Below the pieces are notes generated by a model. The model saw only the letters and a program-made list of their open reading frames with translations, searched no databases and was not told where the DNA came from. From an uncultured Cohaesibacter sp. (GTDB lineage: Bacteria > Pseudomonadota > Alphaproteobacteria > Rhizobiales > Cohaesibacteraceae), in contig NZ_OY782764.1 in the NCBI RefSeq assembly GCF_963678225.1, positions 186,001 to 250,000 on the forward strand: a stretch of DNA of 64,000 nt, given 5' to 3'. The translations under genes were made by a program, and so were the position numbers. Of this stretch, positions 7,778-17,283 are shown piece by piece. How positions within the stretch are numbered: position 1 is the first letter of the stretch; every line of letters starts with the position of its first letter.

Positions 7778-10605
7778 GCTGCAACTCCCAATTCAATGCG
7801 TTGTTCCTTCAGAGAGGCAATGAGGCCAGGACGATCAAACTTGGCAACATAGTCATTGAAGCCAGCCTGACGACCACGCTCGATGGCAGCCGGTGTGCAC
7901 AGCGAAGACAGAGCGATAATCGGAATATCGCGGGTCGCTGGCTGACGGCGAATTGCCTCGCAAAGCTCGAAGCCGTTCATTTCGGGCATTTCGATATCGG
8001 ATACGACGATTTCGTAGCTTGGATCTCTTTCAAGAACAGACAGGGCCTCTGCACCGGACGAACAAATCGTCACTTCATAGCCGGCCGCTTTCAGCACTGG
8101 GCCAAGCATGTTGCGGAAGAAGCTGGAGTCATCGACAAAGAGCAGTTTCTTGACCAGAAGATCCTCTTCGCTCATTTCCTTGCGGTGGAACCAGTCCTCG
8201 AAGGCCTGAGGCAGGAAGTGGCCCACATCGATGATTTCGGTTGCCTTGCCTTTGATCACGGCCGTACCAAGAATGCCCGGAACTTCAGAGGACACCTCGA
8301 TATTGAGTTGTTCGTCGACGATATCGACGATCTCATCAACAACCAGACCCATGGAGCGCCCGGCATCGGAGAAGACCAGCATCGGCTGGGATCCTTCGGT
8401 GCGACGTTGCACGAAGTCGTTGACCTGAACCAGCGGCATCAGGCTGCCTCGATACTGAACCATGTCGCGACCGTTGGAGAATTCGATCTGTTCGATTTCG
8501 AATTCTTCCAGGCGTGTGACCAGTGAAAGCGGCACCGCTTTCGGCTCTGGCGAGCCGGCGCGGAATATGAGCAGGGAAACCGTATTCTGTTCCTCTGGCA
8601 GCGCTTCTTTTTCTGCTGCCTCAGTGCTGGCTTCCACATCGGTGCCAACATGGCTACCGAAGGCCTGAGCCACACCATTCGGATCAAGGATCATGATCAC
8701 GGAACCATCACCCAGAATGGTATTTCCGGAGAACATTGTCAGGTGCCGCAGCATGGTCGCCATAGGCTTGACCACAATTTCCTCGGTATGGAAGACCGCA
8801 TCGACAACAACGCCGAAGGTCTGCGCACCAACCTGCATGACGACAATGAAGCCATTGTCATCAAGCTCGATGTCGTTGGTCTCGCCCTTCTTGTCAATGC
8901 CAAGCAGATTGCTCAAATGAATGAGCGGCAGCAGCTTGTTGCGCAAGCGCAGAACCGGGGTATCCTTGATCCGCTCTATCTTGTGCTCGGAATTGTTCTG
9001 AACACGAACCAGCTCGACCACGGAGAGCTGCGGGATCGCAAAACGATCACCCGATGCTTCAACCAGCAGCGTGGAAACGATGGCCAGCGTCAGCGGGATC
9101 TTGATGGAGAAGGTCGACCCCTTGCCCGGAATGGACTTCAGATCAACGGACCCACCGATCAATTCGATATTATTGCGAACAACGTCCATGCCGACACCGC
9201 GACCGGACACGTTGGTCACTTTTTCAGCCGTTGAGAAGCCGGCCGCGAAGATGAACTTGTTGATCTGCTGCTCGGACATCTTGTCCAGCTCAGCTTCGGT
9301 CGCAAGCTCGTTCTTGAGGATCTTTTCCTTGACCTTCTCGGTGTTGATACCGCGCCCGTCATCGGAAATGTCGATGATGATATGGCCGCCTTCATGGTAA
9401 GCGGAAAGGGTCACGGTACCCTTGGCCGGCTTGCCCATGGCAACACGTTCTTCGCTGTTCTCCAGACCATGGTCGGCAGAGTTGCGCACCATGTGGGTCA
9501 GCGGATCCTTGATCAGTTCCAGAACCTGACGGTCAAGTTCGGTATCCTGACCGATCATGATAAGATCGATTTCCTTGTGCAGGTCGTTGGCCAGATCACG
9601 GACAATACGTGGCAGTTTCTGCCAAGCGTTACCGATTGGCTGCATTCGGGTCTTCATGACCCCTTCCTGCAGTTCAACGGTGACATTGGAGAGACGCTGC
9701 AGCGGAACCTTAAATTCGGAATCTTCATGACGGCGCACAATTTCCAGCAGTTGGTTGCGGGTCAGCACCAGCTCGGAAACCATGGTCATGAGATGTTCGA
9801 GCGTTTCGACATTCACACGGATGGACTGATGTGCCCCGCCGCCTGACTTCTGCTCTTTCTCAGCTTTTGGTTCTTCTTTTTTCTTTTTGGCCACAGGAGC
9901 CTTTTCAGCAGGCGCCTTGGTCGTTGGCACCTTGCCCAGACGTTTCTGCGCAGCAGCATCGGCAATGGCAGCTTCAGCTGCTTCCTTGGCGCTCTGGGCA
10001 ACGTCGAAATCTTCGGGGCCGTCAGCCTCGCGGAATGCGCGTTCCAGCTCATCCAGAGAAACTTCACCAGCCTTGAGCTCGCGCTCAAGAACCTGATACA
10101 CTTCGTGTGGAGGTTCGTCTTCGGATGGCGCTTCTGCTGCCGGGGTTTCTTCAGCAACTTCAGCTGCGGGCGCTTCAGCGTCGCCGCCACTGGCCTGATC
10201 CACCACAGATGTTCCCTGCCCGGCCCATTTTCCTACGCCTGACAAACGGTCCAACTGATCGATGAGATCCTCATCAGAGCCTTCTGGTTCCGCCTCATTC
10301 GCCTCCAGCTCTCCGACGATCTCCTTAATCCGATCAAGCGAGACAAGAATGATGGAAACAGCTTCTCCCGTCACAGGAGCCCCGTCTCTGAACTTGCCCA
10401 TCAAGGTCTCAGCGGCGTGCGCAAGGCTTTCTAGTCTTGGAAGCCCCAAGAAACCGCAAGTCCCTTTGATAGTATGTACGAGACGAAAGATGTTATCGAG
10501 GATCTGAGCATTGTTTGGCTCTTGCTCAAATTTGACAAGCTCAACGTCTACAACGTCAAGGCTTTCATTCGTTTCCTCGATAAATTCACGTAAAAGATCA
10601 TCCAT
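7774..10605 (-). CDS. cheA: Chemotaxis histidine kinase CheA, hybrid with second CheW-like and receiver domains
   Basis: The product has 943 residues, longer than a classical CheA of about 650. Order: HPt domain (1-105, phosphorylatable His44 in LVHTIKGTCGF); an acidic Ala/Glu and Lys-rich linker (about 105-258); dimerisation helices (260-325); kinase ATPase domain (about 330-500; N box around Asn375, DDGRG near 415); a CheW-like domain (about 500-640); a second CheW-like domain (about 665-800); and a C-terminal receiver (818-940, phosphoacceptor Asp870). It autophosphorylates and passes phosphate to CheY and CheB. ChpT is encoded just upstream. Confidence 0.95.
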   Translation of the reverse strand: MDDLLREFIEETNESLDVVDVELVKFEQEPNNAQILDNIFRLVHTIKGTCGFLGLPRLESLAHAAETLMGKFRDGAPVTGEAVSIILVSLDRIKEIVGELEANEAEPEGSDEDLIDQLDRLSGVGKWAGQGTSVVDQASGGDAEAPAAEVAEETPAAEAPSEDEPPHEVYQVLERELKAGEVSLDELERAFREADGPEDFDVAQSAKEAAEAAIADAAAQKRLGKVPTTKAPAEKAPVAKKKKEEPKAEKEQKSGGGAHQSIRVNVETLEHLMTMVSELVLTRNQLLEIVRRHEDSEFKVPLQRLSNVTVELQEGVMKTRMQPIGNAWQKLPRIVRDLANDLHKEIDLIMIGQDTELDRQVLELIKDPLTHMVRNSADHGLENSEERVAMGKPAKGTVTLSAYHEGGHIIIDISDDGRGINTEKVKEKILKNELATEAELDKMSEQQINKFIFAAGFSTAEKVTNVSGRGVGMDVVRNNIELIGGSVDLKSIPGKGSTFSIKIPLTLAIVSTLLVEASGDRFAIPQLSVVELVRVQNNSEHKIERIKDTPVLRLRNKLLPLIHLSNLLGIDKKGETNDIELDDNGFIVVMQVGAQTFGVVVDAVFHTEEIVVKPMATMLRHLTMFSGNTILGDGSVIMILDPNGVAQAFGSHVGTDVEASTEAAEKEALPEEQNTVSLLIFRAGSPEPKAVPLSLVTRLEEFEIEQIEFSNGRDMVQYRGSLMPLVQVNDFVQRRTEGSQPMLVFSDAGRSMGLVVDEIVDIVDEQLNIEVSSEVPGILGTAVIKGKATEIIDVGHFLPQAFEDWFHRKEMSEEDLLVKKLLFVDDSSFFRNMLGPVLKAAGYEVTICSSGAEALSVLERDPSYEIVVSDIEMPEMNGFELCEAIRRQPATRDIPIIALSSLCTPAAIERGRQAGFNDYVAKFDRPGLIASLKEQRIELGVAA

Positions 10606-10867
10606 GGCCTAAAACCCTGATTCTTGGCGGAAACCGGTCCGAATAGACAGTTATTCCGCTTCAGTCTCGGGCTAAAGCGTTAATTTAAGCTGAAGCAAAG
10701 CACACAAACATTCAAACTTGATGCAATTCTCGGGGCATCTGTTTATAAAAGTTTCGCGACTTTGGTATGAATGACTATACTTGATTAATGTAGAATAAAT
10801 TCAATAGTCTGGATACAGTTCTGTCCAGAATATTATCCATTTACGATAAGTAACTCTACGGATCACC

Positions 10868-11578
10868 TCAACCCTCGGAGGACTCCTCGCTCGGGATCGC
10901 CTGACCGATCATTTCGTCGGCACTTGGAATGTGAACCGGCTTGGCCTGAATGGTGATGGTATCATCAACCCAATCAAACGCCAGGTCCATTTTGGCTTCC
11001 CGCGCAAGCAGACCAGTATAATAAGGCTGGATGGAGTTGGCCGTGAATCCCTGCTCATCAGCGGGACGACCGCGCAGCAACCGATCAAGGCTTGCCGGGA
11101 TACGGGCGTTCTTGCCCTCGGAAACCAGTTTGAAGGTCGGATATTTGGGGTCGCCCTCATGAGAGACCTTGATGGTACCCCCGCGAGGAATGGTTGAAAT
11201 GCTGATCATGATCAGGTTGAGCAGCAGCTTGACCAGATTCTTCGGCATCAATACGCGGGTGCCTTCCCACTCGATTTCAGCCTTTTCGGAATTCATATAG
11301 CCCCGTGCAACGCTTTCCGCGTCGCCGGTATCAATTTCCGCTCCGGCTGACCCTGCAGCGCCGAAGGCAAGGCGCGCGAACTGGAGTTTGGCAGATGCCG
11401 TGCTGGCGCTCTTGGTAATAAGCTCCATAGCGAAGGTCTGCATCTCCTCGCCATTATCCTCTTCAAGAACTTCCAGGCCGTTGATGACGGCCCCGACAGG
11501 ACTGATGATATCGTGACAAACACGGCTGCAAAGCAGCGCGGCCAAATCCATCGAAGACAGTGTATCAATACCAGACAT
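10868..11578 (-). CDS. chpT: Histidine phosphotransferase ChpT
   Basis: The 236-residue protein has a DHp-like helical hairpin with the conserved His in LLCSRVCHDIISPVGAVING (near residue 22), followed by a degenerate ATPase-like domain without clear ATP-binding motifs. This is the ChpT (DUF2328) pattern. In Caulobacter ChpT passes phosphate from CckA to CtrA and CpdR. ATG 11578 follows GAGGG; the longer frame from 11602 lacks a ribosome binding site. The gene heads the chemotaxis operon, 262 bases from cheA, and ctrA is at the other end of the locus. Confidence 0.88.
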   Translation of the reverse strand: MSGIDTLSSMDLAALLCSRVCHDIISPVGAVINGLEVLEEDNGEEMQTFAMELITKSASTASAKLQFARLAFGAAGSAGAEIDTGDAESVARGYMNSEKAEIEWEGTRVLMPKNLVKLLLNLIMISISTIPRGGTIKVSHEGDPKYPTFKLVSEGKNARIPASLDRLLRGRPADEQGFTANSIQPYYTGLLAREAKMDLAFDWVDDTITIQAKPVHIPSADEMIGQAIPSEESSEG

Positions 11579-11833
11579 TGCACCCTCTAAAAGCAGCGGC
11601 ATAGCTTTGGGCTCGGTTCAACACCAGCTCTGGTTCCTGATACTCAACGGACCCCAAAGGTTAGCAGATTTATTAGAATACGAATCAACCTTTCGCACAA
11701 TTGGAAGCATTACCTTTTAGCCCCCCCGCTGCCAAGGCCAGAAGCCGCACAATCGACCTGTTTCACAGACGCTTGCGCATTTTCACGCAGCCAGTCACGC
11801 AGATTGAAAAGATTAGACACGCTTTTACACAAT

Positions 11834-12304
11834 TCAGCGCGACAAGGTGCCCTTGATCGCGGGCCATTCGCCGTCGGCGCGCTCCACATGCAGATCAACC
11901 GCCTCGGCCCAGGCCGCACGCGCAGTATAGGAATAGAAAAGAAACAGCCGATTCCGGTAAATCGCCCAGACATTGGGGTTGCTATCCGAGGCATAGCCCC
12001 GAGCCATGGCCAAAGCGCCATGCCCACCATATTGAGGCGCATAGACATCCGGGTTCTGCATGAACACGGCTTTGTTGGCTCTGGAAGAAAAGATCCACGA
12101 AACCCCGTTCCAGACATATTCATGATCTCTGAGTCCGGGTACTGCCGAATGCTCCGTGAAATAGGCCACAGGGTCATACCCGTAGATGGCGTAGCCCGAA
12201 CGCGCATCGGTTACAATCCTGCGTGACTGCGCTGACGCCTCTGCAGTTGAACTCATGCCCGTTGCAGCAAAGACAAGAGCAAGCAGAATAAAGAGAAGAC
12301 GCAT
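11834..12304 (-). CDS. Secreted YHS domain-containing protein
   Basis: The 156-residue product starts with a clear signal peptide (MRLLFILLALVFAATGMSST, cleavage near the AEAS region) and continues with a YHS-like domain: YGYDPVAYFTEHSAVPG, WNGVSWIFSSRANKAVFMQNP and YAPQYGGHGALAMARGY. Such domains are often linked to metal binding; this subfamily is periplasmic and its role is unknown. ATG 12304 is preferred because AAGGA lies nine bases upstream and the signal peptide starts there; the open frame extends to 12490. The gene stands alone, with eipA divergent. Confidence 0.75.
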   Translation of the reverse strand: MRLLFILLALVFAATGMSSTAEASAQSRRIVTDARSGYAIYGYDPVAYFTEHSAVPGLRDHEYVWNGVSWIFSSRANKAVFMQNPDVYAPQYGGHGALAMARGYASDSNPNVWAIYRNRLFLFYSYTARAAWAEAVDLHVERADGEWPAIKGTLSR

Positions 12305-12614
12305 ACAGAGAAATCCTTGTCGACCAATCATGGAGCGCCCGCATCGCATGGCTCGTTTCAGAAGCGAAGCCTCCTCCTTTTTATCACAAAAAAGGGGCAA
12401 CAGTGGATGAGATGCAATGGCAATCACTTTTTTGCTCATATTTCGGGTTAAAATCAGATTGTGAGTCTTTCCGTTAAATAAAAGTGTCATCCAACGATCA
12501 ATGTAAACAAAAGCTTTTCATTTTCACTTGCAAGTGAGGCCACTCCTGTAAAAAATGGCGAGCAGAATGAAGGATGATCGGTGGAAAAGCTGCCACAGCA
12601 TTACAAGGATATTC
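12305..12614. promoter_or_regulatory. YHS-gene/eipA divergent intergenic region with a 14-bp palindrome
   Basis: This 310-base AT-rich region separates two divergent envelope genes. It contains the perfect palindrome TCACTTGCAAGTGA at 12524-12537, 77 bases before the chosen eipA start, a possible operator. No confident promoter hexamers or full CtrA box were found. The YHS-side frame is open here to 12490, but a usable ribosome binding site supports only the later start. Confidence 0.4.
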
Positions 12615-13220
12615 ATGATGGCAAATCTGGCCTGGTCAAACGAACTGATAAACAAAGGCAAGGAATTGCTTTTGCTTGCGTTCACCATCGCGGCCCTGAC
12701 GGTCTTCGCATCAGCGGCACGCGCACAGACAAACCAGCATTACACGACGAACGAAATCGTGGCCACTGGCCACAAATTCTTCGGAACGGTCACCGGCGGC
12801 CTAGCATCTGCGGTTGAAAAGGCCGTTTCGAAATATGGCCTGCCGAACGGCTACATTCTAGGCCAGGAAGGCAGCGGCGCCTTTGTTGCTGGTGCGCGCT
12901 ATGGTGAAGGCGATCTTTACACCAAGAATATGGGCACACACAAAGTCTTCTGGCAGGGACCTTCTATCGGCTGGGATTTCGGCGGCGATGGCAACCGCAC
13001 CATGATGCTGGTCTATCATCTGCCTAGCGTGGACTATCTCTACCGCCGCTGGGTTGGCGTCAATGGCTCGGCCTATCTGGTTGGAGGCTTCGGTGTTACC
13101 GTTCTGAGTCTTGACCAACAATATTACATTGTTCCCATTCGCTCTGGCGTGGGCGCACGGCTGGGCGTGAATATCGGCTATTTGAAATTCACCCGCAAAG
13201 CCACCTGGAACCCGTTTTGA
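12615..13220 (+). CDS. eipA: EipA family (DUF1134) envelope protein
   Basis: The 201-residue product has a hydrophobic N-terminal signal (about residues 18-38, ending in ASAARAQ) and a DUF1134 body. Recognisable stretches are ATGHKFFGTVTGGLASAVEK, YILGQEGSGAFVAGARYGEG, GPSIGWDFGGDGNRTMMLVY and the end GYLKFTRKATWNPF. The family includes EipA of Brucella, a periplasmic beta-barrel-like protein needed for envelope integrity and reported to be under CtrA control. AGGA lies five bases before ATG 12615; ATG 12618 is an equal alternative, and the frame opens at 12555. Confidence 0.8.
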   Translation: MMANLAWSNELINKGKELLLLAFTIAALTVFASAARAQTNQHYTTNEIVATGHKFFGTVTGGLASAVEKAVSKYGLPNGYILGQEGSGAFVAGARYGEGDLYTKNMGTHKVFWQGPSIGWDFGGDGNRTMMLVYHLPSVDYLYRRWVGVNGSAYLVGGFGVTVLSLDQQYYIVPIRSGVGARLGVNIGYLKFTRKATWNPF

Positions 13221-13333
13221 TCCTAGTGACATAGACAGAGCGCGTTCCAACCGGTCTTTCCAGCCAGAAAGCGCAATGTAACGCAATTTTTTATTTCCGC
13301 TGAACAAGATTGGCTGCTATCTAGGCGATAACA

Positions 13334-13366
13334 GCCTTTCTTTTCATGAAAGGCAGATTGTCTGCC
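13334..13366 (+). promoter_or_regulatory. Two overlapping, mutually exclusive hairpins
   Basis: GCCTTTC (13334-13340) pairs with GAAAGGC (13348-13354), and GGCAGA (13352-13357) pairs with TCTGCC (13361-13366). The two stems share the bases 13352-13354 and so cannot fully form together. They lie between eipA and the coiled-coil gene. No T-run follows, so a terminator role is uncertain. Confidence 0.4.
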
Positions 13367-13514
13367 TATATGGGAATATGTTTGAATGTCCAGGCTTGGG
13401 CTGCATAGGCTGCATATCGTTTTTCCGGTCCGCATCCGGATAGCTGGCCAGACCATCTGATGGGCGCATAGATTTCTAGTTTACCACGGCTCGCCAACAA
13501 GGAACAAAGACACC

Positions 13515-14933
13515 GTGATCGCAATTATCATGTACATATTGCTCGGGGTATTTGTCACTCTGCTGCTGATGCTGCTTGTGGTTCCGATGATCTGGCGCCG
13601 TGCCGTACGCCTGACCCAAAAAAGGCTCGTGGCCGAAATTCCCATGAGCTACAACGAGCTACAGGCCGAGAAAGACCATATCCGCGCCGAGATGGCAGTC
13701 GACATGCGCCGCCTAGAAGTCATCTCCAACCGTCGGCAGGATGAACTGGCCAATCAGACCATCAAGATCAACCGTCTCAACGCCACCCTTGAGAAGCGCG
13801 ACACCACGATTGAGCAGCACGAAGACGAAATCGAAACACTCAAGAGCACACTGTCCGATCAAAAGGCAGAAACCGACCAGATCTCTGGCCTGCTGCAGGA
13901 AACAAAAACACTGCTGGCAGAAGCCCGTCAGGCAATCGCAAATCTGGAAACGGACAAGGTCGACCTCAATAAGGAAATCTACTATCTGGAAACCAATGTT
14001 GACGAACAAAAGGTCGAGTTGGCCGCCCAGATGGCTCGCATAGAAAATCTCCGGGACGAAATTTCCAGCCTATCCAGCCAGCTGACCGCACAGACCAATG
14101 AGCGCAGCAAGGCAGAATCTTTGCTTGGCCAGCGCACCAATGAGCTAGAGCGCACCAAGGAACGCCTCACGGCTCTACAGGACAAAGTCGATGGCCTGCA
14201 GGCAGACCTTGCAGACAGAGACAGCAAAATCGACACGCTGTCCATTCAGCTTGATCGCGCCAATCAGCAATCGGCAGAAAGCGGCAGCGACAGCGATACC
14301 CTTCTGGCAGAAGCAGAAACCCGCCGTCTGGAAGCAGAAGCCAAGATCGCCAATCTTGCCATGCAGCTGGAAACCCAACAGAAACTGCAAGACGGAGAAA
14401 ATCTGTCGAACGTCATCAACGGCCTCGAAAAGGAAAAGCAGGTGCTACAGGACGAACTGGACAAAGCGCTCGCCAGCAACGAGGATCTTGCAACACGCCT
14501 TGATGCTCTCGAAAAACAGCTTCAAGACAACAAGGGAGAGGAACTGCCCACTGGCCCTCTCACCACGCGCGAGCAGATATTACGCGACGAAATCAAGCAG
14601 ATCGCCAGCCGCCTGACCGAGTTCACCGCTCCTAAGGCAGACGCCAACGATGACAGTGAAGATACCGCCTCGGCAAAAGCCGAAGCAATCAAGGCGACCG
14701 TGATCCGGGCATCCCAGATCAGCGAAAGGGTCGAGCAAACGGCAGCCATTTTGCAGAATGCGTCTGAGGCGTCAAATTCTGAAGCTTCAAATACAGACGA
14801 CGACAGCTCCGACGAAACCACGGATGATGCGCGTGACCAACGCCCTGAGCCCAAAAGCGCAAAGCAGGATCCGTGGTCGCAAGTTTTCTCTCTCGCCGAT
14901 CAGGTGCGGGAGCTGGAAAAAAGTTCCAATTAG
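13515..14933 (+). CDS. Membrane-anchored long coiled-coil protein, function unknown
   Basis: The 472-residue protein has one N-terminal membrane segment (about residues 4-26) followed by a nearly continuous charged coiled coil (about 50-345), rich in Glu, Gln, Leu and Lys, and an acidic, Ser/Asp-rich C-terminal region (about 370-450). This architecture resembles conserved hypothetical proteins of Hyphomicrobiales. A structural or scaffolding role at the inner face of the membrane is possible, but nothing in the sequence proves it. The chosen start is GTG; ATG 13530 is the alternative. It stands between eipA and uup. Confidence 0.7.
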   Translation: MIAIIMYILLGVFVTLLLMLLVVPMIWRRAVRLTQKRLVAEIPMSYNELQAEKDHIRAEMAVDMRRLEVISNRRQDELANQTIKINRLNATLEKRDTTIEQHEDEIETLKSTLSDQKAETDQISGLLQETKTLLAEARQAIANLETDKVDLNKEIYYLETNVDEQKVELAAQMARIENLRDEISSLSSQLTAQTNERSKAESLLGQRTNELERTKERLTALQDKVDGLQADLADRDSKIDTLSIQLDRANQQSAESGSDSDTLLAEAETRRLEAEAKIANLAMQLETQQKLQDGENLSNVINGLEKEKQVLQDELDKALASNEDLATRLDALEKQLQDNKGEELPTGPLTTREQILRDEIKQIASRLTEFTAPKADANDDSEDTASAKAEAIKATVIRASQISERVEQTAAILQNASEASNSEASNTDDDSSDETTDDARDQRPEPKSAKQDPWSQVFSLADQVRELEKSSN

Positions 14934-15074
14934 CCCTCTCGTCAACCGAACGAATGGCATCCAAGCAATCCACCGTGGGCCTTGCCAACAGCTCCGGCTT
15001 TGTTTAAAGCCAAGGACGAGCAATCGCTTGGCTATTCCTGCAAGCTTTCCAACTCATTTTCGGACAGACTTTTC

Positions 15075-16898
15075 ATGGCACCACCGCTCCTTCACCTTCA
15101 GGACATTCATCTGGCAATTGGCGGACAGGCTCTTCTGGCTGGTGCCGAACTGGCCGTGCATGAAGGGGATTCCATCGCGCTGGTCGGCCGGAACGGGTCT
15201 GGTAAATCCACGCTTCTGAAAATCGCCGCCGCCATTGTCGAACCCGATGGTGGGGAACGCTTCTTCCAGCCGGGCACCACATTGCGCTATCTGCCGCAGG
15301 AACCGGATCTTACCGCCTTTGATACGGTGCTGGATTATGTCGAGGAAGGCCTCGCACCCGGTGACGCCCACTATCGGGCGCAATATCTGCTCGAAGAGCT
15401 GGGCCTTACTGGCAAGGAAAACCCCAAAGACATCTCCGGCGGCGAAGCCCGCAGGGCCGCTATCGCCCGTGTTCTGGCACCGGAACCTGATATCCTGCTG
15501 CTGGACGAACCAACGAACCATCTCGATCTACCCGCCATCGAATGGCTGGAAAGCGAACTCAAGCAGATCCGCTCGGCCAAGGTAATCATCAGCCATGACC
15601 GTCGCTTCCTGGAGAATCTGACACGCAACGTGGTCTGGATCGATCGCGGCACCGCACGCAGGTCCAACCGAGGCTTCGCCAATTTCGAAGCCTGGCGCGA
15701 TGAAGTTTTTGAGCAGGAACAGATTGAAGAGCAAAAGCTCAAGCAGAAGATTCTGGCCGAAGAGGACTGGATTCGCTATGGCGTCACGGCCCGACGCAAA
15801 CGCAACGTGCGCCGCCTTGGCGAGCTGGGTGCCCTGCGCGAGAAGAAACAGCATATGGCCCAGAACCGCCCGCAGGGCGATGTGAAGATGAGCGCGACCG
15901 AAGGAGAAAATTCTGGCAAGTCGGTCATCAAGGCCAGAAATATTTCCAAGAGCTTTGACGGGCGCACCATCGTCAAAGATTTCTCCATGGAGATCCTGCG
16001 CGGTGATCGCATTGGCATTGTTGGCCCCAACGGCGCAGGCAAATCGACCCTCATCAACCTGCTCACCGATGGCCTTGAGCCTGATAGCGGCTCGGTCAAG
16101 CTGGGCACGAACCTGCAGATGGTGACCCTCGACCAGAAGCGCGAAAGCCTCAATCCCGATTGGACGCTGAAGGAAGCCCTCACCACCCATGACGGTGACA
16201 TGGTACAGGTGGGCGACAGCTCCCGCCACGTGGTCGGCTATATGAAGGACTTCCTCTTCCGCCCTGAACAGGCCCGCAGCCCGATATCAGTGCTTTCCGG
16301 CGGTGAACGTGGGCGCCTGATGCTGGCCCGCGCCCTTGCCAAGCCGTCCAACTTCCTTGTCTTGGACGAACCGACCAACGACCTCGATCTGGAGACGCTT
16401 GATCTGTTGCAGGAAGTCATCGACGACTATTCTGGCACAGTGCTGCTCGTCAGCCATGATCGTGATTTCCTTGACCGGCTGTGTACCACCACCCTCTATG
16501 CCGAAGGCGATGGCCGCTGGACCGAATATGCCGGTGGCTACACCGACATGATTGCCCAGCGAGGCTCGGGCGTCACCGCACGTAAAGCCGCCAAAAAGGA
16601 AAAATCATCAAAGGCCCAGGCCGCCTCCACGGAGGAGACATCGGCGCCCAAACAGCAAAAGGGCCTCACCTTCAAGGACAAGCATCTGCTCGAGACGCTG
16701 CCTGCCAAAATGGACGATATTCAAGGCAAAATCGATCGCCTGCGCACGCGTCTGGAAGACCCCGACCTGTTCAGCAAGGACCCCGAGACCTTCAACAAGG
16801 CCGCCAAGGCACTCGAAGCGCAGGAAGAACTGCTGGCAAAGGCCGAAGAAAAATGGCTGGAGCTGGAAATCCTGCAGGAAGAACTGGGCGAAAGCTGA
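15075..16898 (+). CDS. uup: ABC-F family ATPase Uup-like
   Basis: The 607-residue protein has two ABC ATPase domains and no membrane segments. Domain 1 (about 5-230) shows Walker A GRNGSGKST, signature SGGEARRAAIARVL and Walker B LLLDEPTNHLDL; domain 2 (about 285-500) shows GPNGAGKST, LSGGERGRLMLARAL and LVLDEPTNDLDL. A charged Ala/Lys linker leads to a C-terminal coiled-coil domain (about 540-607), the mark of Uup, which binds branched DNA or ribosomes. ATG 15075 matches the family start; the frame opens at 14982, without a clear ribosome binding site for either. Confidence 0.9.
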   Translation: MAPPLLHLQDIHLAIGGQALLAGAELAVHEGDSIALVGRNGSGKSTLLKIAAAIVEPDGGERFFQPGTTLRYLPQEPDLTAFDTVLDYVEEGLAPGDAHYRAQYLLEELGLTGKENPKDISGGEARRAAIARVLAPEPDILLLDEPTNHLDLPAIEWLESELKQIRSAKVIISHDRRFLENLTRNVVWIDRGTARRSNRGFANFEAWRDEVFEQEQIEEQKLKQKILAEEDWIRYGVTARRKRNVRRLGELGALREKKQHMAQNRPQGDVKMSATEGENSGKSVIKARNISKSFDGRTIVKDFSMEILRGDRIGIVGPNGAGKSTLINLLTDGLEPDSGSVKLGTNLQMVTLDQKRESLNPDWTLKEALTTHDGDMVQVGDSSRHVVGYMKDFLFRPEQARSPISVLSGGERGRLMLARALAKPSNFLVLDEPTNDLDLETLDLLQEVIDDYSGTVLLVSHDRDFLDRLCTTTLYAEGDGRWTEYAGGYTDMIAQRGSGVTARKAAKKEKSSKAQAASTEETSAPKQQKGLTFKDKHLLETLPAKMDDIQGKIDRLRTRLEDPDLFSKDPETFNKAAKALEAQEELLAKAEEKWLELEILQEELGES

Positions 16899-16950
16899 TC
16901 TGGCCGCGCCCGGTTTCAAACAGAGACCATCTGCGCCCATCTGCCTTGCA

Positions 16951-17193
16951 TCATTCTTCCAGCTTGTGGCTGTCAGCTGCGGTCAGCTCAAGCCCGTAGG
17001 CTTTGCGTATGGTCTCGATGAAGTCCAGCGTCTCGGGACTGAAGGGTGCCTTGCCTTCAAAACTGTGTAGCACAATCCCCTCGATCAGGTCTCCCAGACC
17101 GATTTCCAGATGCGCCGCCAGAGCCTTCATTACCTTCAGGACATTCTTTTCCAGACGAACGCCAGTCTGCACACGCTCAATTTTATTCGCCAC
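16951..17193 (-). CDS. Small conserved protein of unknown function
   Basis: This 80-residue protein starts with GTG, preceded by AGAGG seven bases upstream. It reads as an amphipathic helical protein with a short N-terminal strand (NKIERVQTGVRL) followed by helices, a layout that resembles small ribbon-helix-helix DNA-binding proteins, and it ends with LTAADSHKLEE. Similar small proteins occur in many proteobacteria without assigned function. It lies divergent from the DMT transporter gene, across a region carrying an 18-bp perfect palindrome, so a regulatory role is conceivable but unproven. Confidence 0.6.
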   Translation of the reverse strand: MANKIERVQTGVRLEKNVLKVMKALAAHLEIGLGDLIEGIVLHSFEGKAPFSPETLDFIETIRKAYGLELTAADSHKLEE

Positions 17194-17283
17194 GGCTGCG
17201 CCTCTCTTCCATCATTCTGATTCGCATTCAAGATGCCACTCTCTCACCACCTGTGACAACAAGGCACTTTACTTATCTATATT

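Noticed and set aside
7756-8526. Long open frame on the plus strand opposite cheA
   Set aside because: It is an antisense shadow of the strongly coding cheA frame; no ribosome binding site or recognisable protein family.
12555-12817. Alternative small frame near the eipA start
   Set aside because: It overlaps the eipA signal peptide region in another phase and matches no family.
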